Below, piece by piece: positions 58,388 through 64,000 of a stretch of DNA of 64,000 nt. The position numbers were made by a program, and so were the translations under genes. The DNA is taken from contig JAHCHX010000001.1 in assembly GCA_026129545.1 (NCBI GenBank), forward strand, positions 124,001-188,000, in the 5' to 3' direction. The first letter of the stretch is position 1. The number at the start of each line of letters is the position of its first letter. The notes beneath the pieces were generated by a model. The model was given only the letters and a program-made list of their open reading frames with translations, made no database searches and was not told where the DNA came from. The stretch comes from Saprospiraceae bacterium. Lineage in GTDB: Bacteria; Bacteroidota; Bacteroidia; Chitinophagales; Saprospiraceae.

Positions 58388-58585
58388 TCATTTCATCTTC
58401 TTCGCCATTTTTTTCGGGAACAAGCCGTCGTCCCTTTTTTTGCCAGTCTTGTAACTGCCGTCTTTGCCCGCTTTGGGCTTTAGGCTTTCAGTAGATTCAC
58501 ACCCGCTTTTGGTCTTACAGGCGGGAGCCGCCACAAAAGCGACAAGGAGAAAAAAACACAATGCTGCGATGCGGTAGTTTTTCAT
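58388..58585 (-). CDS. Small basic lipoprotein or secreted protein
   Basis: The protein has 65 residues from ATG 58585. An N-terminal hydrophobic signal (IAALCFFLLVAFVAAPAC) ends in a cysteine that could be lipidated, although the residues before it (APA) are not a strong lipobox. The rest is short and lysine-rich (KPKAGKDGSYKTGKKRDDG). The start lies 4 bases after the stop of the outer-membrane protein gene, so the two are very likely one operon. No function is recognised. An in-frame start 13 codons earlier would overlap that upstream gene. Confidence 0.6.
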   Translation of the reverse strand: MKNYRIAALCFFLLVAFVAAPACKTKSGCESTESLKPKAGKDGSYKTGKKRDDGLFPKKMAKKMK

Positions 58586-58589
58586 GTAT

Positions 58590-59300
58590 TTATAGTTTGA
58601 AGCGCACAAAAAATTGCGCTCCATAGTTTGTCATGCGCGACTGGCGTTTGGTTTTCGGGGTCAAATCCAACTCGCCATATCCCTCTACCCCCATTCGAAT
58701 CATGTTTGACTCCCCGATTTCGCGCCCCAAACCACCCCTTATGGTGAAAAGGTTGCCCGTGTTGCTGCCCAAAGGCGCTTCCGGGTTGAAGAAAGTAGAG
58801 GCATATTCCCGCGCCTCGCCGTTGCCGATGCTGTTCACGATGGTAGTGGCGCCAAAGCCGAGGTCTTTCACGAATTTATAGCCGCCGAGGAAATTGAAAA
58901 AGTAATCATCGTCGAAGGTGAAAAACTCTTTGCCGACCCCAACAACGAAACCATAGGCCATTTTCTGATACGACGACGGCGAGCTCATGGCTTCAATGGA
59001 TGCCAACAGCGGCCAATCCTTGTAGGTAAAATGCGCCGAGATGCCAAAGCGAGGCTGCACGAACGACGTGCGGATGTCGTAATCCTTCTGGAATTTCTCC
59101 CAAGAATACTGATTCGGGCGGTGAGAAATGGCCGTGAACTGATACAAGTCATAGAGCGGCGTTGTCTCAAATCGCGTCTCGTGAAAAATCTGCGACATCC
59201 CGACGTTCACGCCGAGATTCACTTTCAAGTTTTGGGCTTTGGCAGCAATGGAGAAAAGGGAAAAAACAAGGGCAAGCGTAGAAATCTTCTTCAACATCAT
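58590..59300 (-). CDS. Outer-membrane beta-barrel-like protein, function unknown
   Basis: The protein has 236 residues from ATG 59300 (a second ATG follows directly at 59297). The signal peptide is MMLKKISTLALVFSLFSIAAKAQ. The body has alternating hydrophobic strands with aromatic ends (FGISAHFTYKDWPLLASIEA, FFNFLGGYKFVKDLGFGATT) and ends GAQFFVRFKL, a pattern typical of Bacteroidota outer-membrane barrels. The specific family is not recognised. The open frame extends 45 codons further upstream, but these precede the signal peptide and are not likely translated. It is followed 4 bases later by the small lipoprotein-like gene. Confidence 0.7.
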   Translation of the reverse strand: MMLKKISTLALVFSLFSIAAKAQNLKVNLGVNVGMSQIFHETRFETTPLYDLYQFTAISHRPNQYSWEKFQKDYDIRTSFVQPRFGISAHFTYKDWPLLASIEAMSSPSSYQKMAYGFVVGVGKEFFTFDDDYFFNFLGGYKFVKDLGFGATTIVNSIGNGEAREYASTFFNPEAPLGSNTGNLFTIRGGLGREIGESNMIRMGVEGYGELDLTPKTKRQSRMTNYGAQFFVRFKL

Positions 59301-59602
59301 GGTCGTTAAAAAAAGGTGAAATGATTGGGCGTGACGGTTTTCACCAAAGACCGGGCGCGGATTATAGAACGACAAAAAATGTGCTGGTTTCAGACGAATT
59401 TCGTCGGCGAAGTTACATCTTATCGTTAAATGCAAACCCCATTGCCGCGAAATGTGACAATCTTACAAATTTTATGGTAAAGTTAAACCCCATTTGAGGG
59501 CGGCAATAAAAAATGGGCGAGGGGCATTTATAGCGCCGTAATCGCTGACGAACCAGCAACATTTAAAAAATCCGTTCTCATCATCTTTCAATTAGTCATC
59601 CT
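59301..59602. other. Divergent promoter region between the barrel protein and the lipoprotein
   Basis: This 302-bp A/T-richer gap lies between two genes that point away from each other, so it should hold both promoters. No clean TTTG/TAnnTTTG pair could be fixed, and no RNA gene or strong hairpin was seen. Confidence 0.4.
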
Positions 59603-60016
59603 ATGAAAAAGTCATTTTTCAACCTTTCGGTTCTCTTCATCACCGCACTCTCTTTCGTTGCATGCAAAAAGGAAAAATCATTCGAGGAAAAAGTCACAGG
59701 CGAATGGACTTCCATGAGTGTCAAACTCAACGGCAACGATGTCACCAACTACTTTTCGCTCGACCTCAACTTGCGTTCCGACAAGGATTTCCGCGCCACG
59801 CTCAAAACCGTCAACATCGTCACCGGAAAAAATGAAACTTCTTACCCGCGTGGCGCTTGGTCTGCCGACGATGGCAAGGAAATTGAGCTGACTTACAACG
59901 ACACCGGTAAAACCGAATTCTACGAAGTGCTCGAATTCACGGGCACCAAACTGACGGTGGAGACCATCCAAAACACTGACAAAGTGGAAATCACTTTCGA
60001 GCGTGCCAACCAATAG
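59603..60016 (+). CDS. Lipocalin-like lipoprotein
   Basis: The protein has 137 residues. The signal peptide ends in a lipobox-like LSFVAC, with Cys21 as the likely lipidated residue, followed by KKEKSFEEKVTGEWTSMSVK. That start (GEW) and the alternating beta strands fit the small lipocalin-like lipoproteins common in Bacteroidota. It is probably anchored in the outer or inner membrane, facing the periplasm or the outside; the ligand is unknown. It stands alone, with hairpins after it. Confidence 0.72.
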   Translation: MKKSFFNLSVLFITALSFVACKKEKSFEEKVTGEWTSMSVKLNGNDVTNYFSLDLNLRSDKDFRATLKTVNIVTGKNETSYPRGAWSADDGKEIELTYNDTGKTEFYEVLEFTGTKLTVETIQNTDKVEITFERANQ

Positions 60017-60020
60017 AATT

Positions 60021-60065
60021 GTTGCGGCGGAGGGCTTTTCATTCGCCAAAGGCCTCCACCGCAAC
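60021..60065 (+). terminator. Hairpin after the lipocalin-like gene
   Basis: The arms gttgcggcggagggcttt and aaaggcctccaccgcaac pair at 16 of 18 positions. The structure starts 4 bases after the stop codon. There is no strong T run, so it may be a 3'-end stabiliser rather than a terminator. Confidence 0.5.
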
Positions 60066-60076
60066 AACTCTATACT

Positions 60077-60175
60077 TCGCGCCGTTAGGTTTTGGGCATG
60101 GCTGCAATCCCAATCTGTTCAAAATCAAGAACATCAATCATGTTCATCTAACAAATCCTAGCGAATCAAGGTATA
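60077..60175 (+). repeat. Dispersed repeat, copy 3 (about 99 bp)
   Basis: It is homologous along its length to 53421-53520 (ttttgggcatggct; tcaaaatca; gcgaatcaaggt) and in its second half to 12408-12463. It contains no coding sequence. Confidence 0.7.
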
Positions 60176-60260
60176 ATAATGCCTTGCGAAGGGCATCATC
60201 CAATCAACGCACACATCCGAGCAATTATAATCCTGTGATTTTATCCCGCTTAAAATGTTG

Positions 60261-60302
60261 GCGGTCTGGCGAAAAAGGGTTTCGCCGGGCCGCTTTTTTT
60301 TA
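60261..60302 (+). terminator. Intrinsic terminator
   Basis: The stem gcggtctggcgaaa/tttcgccgggccgc has two G-T pairs and one mismatch, a 5-base loop, and is followed directly by a T tract (60294-60301). It lies 245 bases after the lipocalin-like gene, so the transcript would have a long 3' tail, or an unseen small RNA may end here. Confidence 0.75.
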
Positions 60303-60469
60303 TGCTTTTTTGCGTTTTTTCTAAGAATAAAGACGCTAATCCTGCAAATCTTGTCAATCCTGTCAACAACTATCGTTTGTGAGACAGCCTGAATAAGTGC
60401 TTGAACATCAGAGGCCAAGAAGATTCAACCCCTCAATTCGGATTTTCAATGGCCCCCTATCCCGTGCTT
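60303..60469. other. Gap with a short oligo repeat
   Basis: It contains aatcctgcaaatcttgtcaa tcctgtc at 60340-60366, a motif that recurs in altered form at 62638-62700 (tgacaggattgacagg; aatcccgcaaatcttgt). No gene is seen. Confidence 0.45.
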
Positions 60470-62227
60470 TTATCGCAGGAACTTTCGTTCGAGCACTGTC
60501 TCGTTGCCTCTGTCATCTTTTACTGCCAAGCGCAGCAGATGCTCCCCCGTGCCGATGCGCCCGTCGAATGTATGGGTGAGTCGGTCGCGCTTGCGGTCGT
60601 ACTCGAAAAGCACCCACTTGCCATCCACGGTGCCGCGATAGCTGAGGTGGTCGGCGTTGCTGCCAATGGCGAAGTTGTCGCGTATGCGGAACGACATGGT
60701 GTTTTTGCGACGCATATCACTGTCGAACACGACGGGCGTGATGGTGGGCGGCTCGTCGTCCACCATCACGCAATAGTCGCCGAACTGCCGCACTTTCGTT
60801 GTCAGGTATTCGCCACGCCAAGCACCGCCGCAGCTGGCTGGGCGGCCTTCGCCACAGAGCGCGACGACGGCTTTGTTGCGCAATTCGGGCGGCAGGTTGT
60901 ATGGCCTTATGCCAAGCTCAAAATACCGATGCACAGGGGTTTGATTGTCGTGCAAGTGATGCACCGAAGAGTGCATACCCTTGCTACCGTCGGTGGAGGT
61001 TTTGTATTGGAACTGTAATTTTTCGTACAGCGAGCCTTTGGGCAGCGCCATGAAAAAATCCTCGAGGTCAATGCGGCTGTCAGCATCCCATGGCAATTCA
61101 AATTGATAAGGTTGGCCGACGATGGTTTCCATGTTTTCGTCGCGTTTTACCCAAAACATAAGGGTGGAGGCATTGCCGCTGGCATCCGTGATGCGCAGGT
61201 TGATTCTGACGGGTTTGTCTTTCGAGAGTGCCACTGCCCCGAAGGTCTCGGTGCGTGTGTAGTTGGAAAGGCGGTCGCCGGGCAGGATGAAACACCTGTG
61301 AAACCACGCGCCGTAGCGTTTTCGGGCGCTGTAGTCAATGTGGGCATTCATGTAGCGCGTCTCGTCGAAGTCGAGTTCGTCCATACGCCACTGATATACT
61401 TGCAGCCCGTCGGCGTGGAGCGTCAGGGTGTAGATGCCGTTGTCGTTGCGTTGCCCGGTCTGGCGGTCGTAGGCCTTCACCCCAAAGCCGACGCGCCATG
61501 CGCCAAAACTGACCGTGTCGCCTTCCACGCCCACGGTGCCGTCTTTTCGACGCATGAGGGGCAGTGGTTTGCTGGTCATCACCTCGCGTTTGTCGTTGAG
61601 GAAATACACCTTCATGTCGCGGATTTCGGGCGGGGTTTTGTCGTTGATGGGCATGCTGAACAGGAGGGGGTTCAGCGCCTTGTTGGAGCCGGATTTGCGG
61701 ATTTCAAAATGCAAATGGGGGCCTGTGGAACTGCCCGAATTGCCCAACTTGCCGATTTCTTGCCCTTTTCTCACGCGGAACTGATTTTCGGAGGGGTATA
61801 AATCCACCTCAAACCGCTCGCGTTTGTACTGCGTTTCCTTCACGAATTGTTGGATGTCGGAAGCAAAACGGTCGAGGTGCGCATACACGGTCGAATAGCC
61901 GTTGGGATGTTTGATGTAAATCACGTTGCCATAGCCGCCAGCCTGCACCCGCACCCGCTGCACATAACCATCGGCGGCAGCAAACACTGATTGGCCGAGC
62001 GTCCCGTTGATGTCAATGCCAGAGTGAAAATGGTCGGAGCGCAACTCGCCAAAGGTGCCGGTCAGGCGCATCGGCGTGGTGGCCACGGGAGCCATAAAAT
62101 AATCCTTCGGATAGGCGGCCATTGCTACCTCAGGGTCGGGTGGGGGAGCGATGCCGGGGTTGTCGAACGACAGCGCCGGGAGCACCAACGCGCTGCCTAT
62201 CAGCCATTTCAAGCAAAAATTCCGCAT
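60470..62227 (-). CDS. M23 family metallopeptidase (peptidoglycan endopeptidase)
   Basis: The protein has 585 residues from ATG 62227, chosen because the signal peptide (MRNFCLKWLIGSALVLPALS) starts there; an earlier ATG at 62260 adds 11 residues. The LytM/M23 domain near the N-terminus has complete zinc and catalytic motifs: HSGID (His68, Asp72), YAHLD (His117) and HLHFEI (His171, His173). It is predicted to cut peptide bridges in peptidoglycan in the periplasm. The long C-terminal part (about 180-585) is beta-rich with Ig-like features (ITDASGNASTLMFWV, VKDDRGNETVL) and matches the two-part layout of many Bacteroidota M23 proteins. Its upstream region holds the 14-bp minisatellite. Confidence 0.88.
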   Translation of the reverse strand: MRNFCLKWLIGSALVLPALSFDNPGIAPPPDPEVAMAAYPKDYFMAPVATTPMRLTGTFGELRSDHFHSGIDINGTLGQSVFAAADGYVQRVRVQAGGYGNVIYIKHPNGYSTVYAHLDRFASDIQQFVKETQYKRERFEVDLYPSENQFRVRKGQEIGKLGNSGSSTGPHLHFEIRKSGSNKALNPLLFSMPINDKTPPEIRDMKVYFLNDKREVMTSKPLPLMRRKDGTVGVEGDTVSFGAWRVGFGVKAYDRQTGQRNDNGIYTLTLHADGLQVYQWRMDELDFDETRYMNAHIDYSARKRYGAWFHRCFILPGDRLSNYTRTETFGAVALSKDKPVRINLRITDASGNASTLMFWVKRDENMETIVGQPYQFELPWDADSRIDLEDFFMALPKGSLYEKLQFQYKTSTDGSKGMHSSVHHLHDNQTPVHRYFELGIRPYNLPPELRNKAVVALCGEGRPASCGGAWRGEYLTTKVRQFGDYCVMVDDEPPTITPVVFDSDMRRKNTMSFRIRDNFAIGSNADHLSYRGTVDGKWVLFEYDRKRDRLTHTFDGRIGTGEHLLRLAVKDDRGNETVLERKFLR

Positions 62228-62324
62228 AACCAATGTTCGTTTTACAACGCAAATTAACACCCGTTTGCGGAAAAAAGCGGGGAAACGGATGTTAAAATTG
62301 GGAAAGGATGGTGGGGGATTTTAC

Positions 62325-62595
62325 GATTTTGGATTTGCGATTTTGGATTTACGATTTTGGATTTACGATTTTGGATTTTGCGATTTTGGATTTGCGATTT
62401 TGGATTTGCGATTTTGGATTTGCGATTTTGGATTTTACGATTTTGGATTTGCGATTTTGGATTTACGATTTTGGATTTGCGATTTTGGATTTACGATTTT
62501 GGATTTTACGATTTTGGATTTACGATTTTGGATTTGCGATTTTGGATTTGCGATTTTGGATTTTACGATTTTGGATTTACGATTTTGGATTTACG
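62325..62595. repeat. Minisatellite, 19 copies of a 14/15-bp unit
   Basis: gattttggat occurs 19 times from 62325 to 62590, spaced 14 bp apart with a 15-bp step four times (62367-62382, 62424-62439, 62495-62510, 62552-62567). The unit is gattttggatttRc. It lies between the divergent M23 peptidase and peroxiredoxin genes. Open frames through it (DFGFAILDLRFW type) are artefacts of the repeat. Confidence 0.95.
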
Positions 62596-62751
62596 ATTGC
62601 CCTGGCAGAGGCTCCTCTCTGGCTGGCGGGTTTTCATTGTTGACAGGATTGACAGGTTTTTAAGCGCAACAAAACCAATCCCGCAAATCTTGTAAGGCCT
62701 GACAAAAAAAAATTTCTGACCAAACCTGTCAGCAACCTGCGAACAAGGCTC

Positions 62752-62781
62752 CTTGTTCTTCTCCGAAGTTGCCTACTTTTG
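62752..62781 (+). promoter_or_regulatory. Candidate promoter for the peroxiredoxin-clpS-aat set
   Basis: TACTTTTG (62774-62781) fits the -7 consensus TAnnTTTG exactly. CTTG (62752-62755) stands 18 bases upstream in place of the -33 TTTG. The start codon is 41 bases downstream. Confidence 0.45.
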
Positions 62782-62822
62782 CCACTCGGATTACCGCATT
62801 GCTTGTCCAATCGCATCTTCTC

Positions 62823-63305
62823 ATGTTGAAACCCGGCGACAAAGCTCCCGACTTTGCCCTTCGCGCCAGCGACAAATCGCTCGTGAGGCTTTCCGAACTG
62901 CACGGCAAACACGTCGTGCTGTTGTTTTTCCCTTTTGCTTTCACGGGTGTTTGCACCAAGGAATTGTGCTACATGCGCGACAGCTTGGCCGAGTATGAAA
63001 GCCTCGATGCACAGATTCTGGCGGTATCGGTGGATAGCCCATACGCCCTCGCCAAATGGAAACATGAGGAGGGGTTCAATTTCCCGCTGCTTTCCGATTT
63101 CAACAAAACGGTCAGCAAGAAATACGACAGCCTTTACAAGGAGTTCGGTTTGGGCTTCAAAGGAGTGTCGAAACGCTCGGCATTTGTCATTGACCAAACG
63201 GGCATCGTGCGCTACGCGGAGGTGCTCGAAAACGCAGGCGAACTGCCGAACTTTGGGGCGGTGAGACAAACCTTGCAATCGTTGAAGCAGGCCATGCCCT
63301 CGTAA
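62823..63305 (+). CDS. Peroxiredoxin, BCP/PrxQ-like
   Basis: The protein has 160 residues from ATG 62823 (MLKPGDKAPDFALRASD, the usual start of the family); an upstream ATG at 62769 is rejected because it adds 18 unrelated residues and overlaps the candidate promoter. The thioredoxin-fold active site is FAFTGVCTKELC: peroxidatic Cys44 with a second cysteine at 49, the C-x4-C spacing of E. coli BCP. It should reduce hydrogen peroxide or organic hydroperoxides in the cytoplasm with thioredoxin as donor. It is the first gene of a tight + strand set; clpS begins 14 bases after its stop. Confidence 0.88.
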   Translation: MLKPGDKAPDFALRASDKSLVRLSELHGKHVVLLFFPFAFTGVCTKELCYMRDSLAEYESLDAQILAVSVDSPYALAKWKHEEGFNFPLLSDFNKTVSKKYDSLYKEFGLGFKGVSKRSAFVIDQTGIVRYAEVLENAGELPNFGAVRQTLQSLKQAMPS

Positions 63306-63319
63306 AGATTCACAGAACT

Positions 63320-63640
63320 ATGCAACCCAGTCCATACATTTCCAATTACGAAAAACCCCTTTGGGAAGAAGACGAGGATGTGCTCGTGGAAGACGACATT
63401 GGCTCCAATATGCCCGCGCATATTGTGGTCTATAACGACGATTTCAACACCTTCGAGTGGGTCATCGAATCTTTCATGGCGATTCTGAAACATACCCACG
63501 AGCAGGCAGAACAACTTTCTCTTATTATTCATTTCAAGGGAAAGGCCACCGTGAAATCGGGCGGCAAGGAGGAGCTGATTCCGCTCTGCGAAGCCCTGCT
63601 CGAACGCGGCCTTTCTGCCGAAGTCATCAGCGAGGATTGA
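63320..63640 (+). CDS. clpS: ATP-dependent Clp protease adaptor ClpS
   Basis: The protein has 106 residues. A flexible acidic N-terminus (about 30 residues) is followed by the ClpS core AHIVVYNDDFNTFEWVIESF, which contains the N-degron pocket motif (NDD). The rest (HTHEQAEQLSLIIHFKGKA, then a helix and strand) also fits ClpS. ClpS hands substrates with a bulky N-terminal residue to ClpAP-type proteases. The length is normal. It lies directly before aat, whose enzyme makes such N-termini, so the pair is functionally coherent. Confidence 0.92.
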   Translation: MQPSPYISNYEKPLWEEDEDVLVEDDIGSNMPAHIVVYNDDFNTFEWVIESFMAILKHTHEQAEQLSLIIHFKGKATVKSGGKEELIPLCEALLERGLSAEVISED

Positions 63641-63677
63641 TGCCTCGCCTTTTCACCCTCTCACTCTTCTCGCGCCC

Positions 63678-64000
63678 TTGCCCGTATTTTGGCTCAACGA
63701 CACCGAACTTTCTTTCCCCCATCCCTCACTCGCTGAGGGGGGCGGCTTGCTGGCCATCGGGCGAGATTTGAGCGTGGAACGGCTCGTGCTGGCTTATCGC
63801 AATGGTATTTTTCCATGGTTCGAGGAGGACGGATATTTTTACTGGTACTCGCCCGACCCGCGTTGGGTGTTGTTTCTCAGAGAGTTGAGGGTGCATAAAA
63901 GCATGCGTTCCATATTCAATGCCAACAGATTTCGCTACACCCTCGACACGGCCTTTGAACAGGTGATGCAAGCTTGCGCAGCGACCCCCCGACGGGGACA
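63678..64000 (+). CDS. aat: Leucyl/phenylalanyl-tRNA-protein transferase (3' partial)
   Basis: The gene is cut by the right edge; 107 codons are visible. The frame reads LPVFWLNDTELSFPHPSLAE, then GGGLLAIGRDLSVERLVLAY, RNGIFPWF and YWYSPDPRWVLF, all hallmarks of Aat; the usual GGDL is GRDL here. Aat adds Leu or Phe to proteins with N-terminal Arg or Lys, making them ClpS substrates. The start is uncertain: TTG 63678 is proposed because no ATG or GTG precedes the conserved region in this frame after the clpS stop. ATG 63640, overlapping the clpS stop, is in another frame and leads to a stop at 63771; a start there would need a frameshift. Confidence 0.87.
   Translation, partial: MPVFWLNDTELSFPHPSLAEGGGLLAIGRDLSVERLVLAYRNGIFPWFEEDGYFYWYSPDPRWVLFLRELRVHKSMRSIFNANRFRYTLDTAFEQVMQACAATPRRG

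Noticed and set aside
62325..62595. A possible CRISPR array
   Set aside because: The units are 14-15 bp with no unique spacers and no cas genes nearby; it is a minisatellite.
62151..62695. Overlapping frames encoding DFGF/LRFWI repeats
   Set aside because: They are translations of the 14/15-bp minisatellite in three frames and cross non-coding sequence.

Overview
The window reads as part of a Bacteroidota chromosome, most like the Saprospiria. The reasons are the many proteins ending in a type IX secretion (T9SS) type A sorting domain, the giant HYR/Ig/dockerin-like surface proteins, the promoter style (TAnnTTTG) and the lipoproteins. No rRNA, tRNA or CRISPR was seen.

Bases 1-38988 hold three head-to-tail giant surface-protein genes on the + strand. 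Gene A (2-12196, cut by the left edge) carries 42 copies of a 77-residue Ig-like repeat. Gene B (12539-20264) carries 12 copies of an 82-residue repeat. Gene C (21062-38988) carries 16 copies of a 91-residue Ig-like repeat followed by a long HYR region. All three lose the reading frame inside repeats, and gene C is broken again and again from about 28.7 to 38.6 kb. The indel pattern and the preserved coding signal suggest unpolished repeat assembly more than gene decay, but decay is not excluded. A strong hairpin at 39045-39074 closes the block.

Bases 39207-45841 hold smaller T9SS cargo on the + strand: a sortilin-like propeller protein with Fn3, GEVED and BACON modules, an orphan sorting domain, a second propeller-like protein and a short secreted protein. 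Then comes penicillin-binding protein 1C (46044-48518). It converges, across a 181-bp inverted-repeat element, on two large minus-strand HYR proteins (I, 48775-53301; J, 53510-58126). These are relatives of the C-terminal half of gene C.

Bases 58388-64000 are ordinary housekeeping and envelope genes: a small lipoprotein or secreted protein and an outer-membrane protein (minus), a lipocalin-like lipoprotein (plus), an M23 peptidase (minus), and a plus-strand set of a BCP-type peroxiredoxin, clpS and aat. ClpS and Aat are both parts of the bacterial N-degron pathway.

The most interesting theme is the giant proteins. Each ends with the same cassette of regulatory-like fold, dockerin-like pair, cohesin-like domain and T9SS sorting domain. 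Genes B and C also have cohesin-like domains near the N-terminus. That arrangement would allow head-to-tail or side-by-side assembly of surface fibres through cohesin-dockerin contacts; this is inference.
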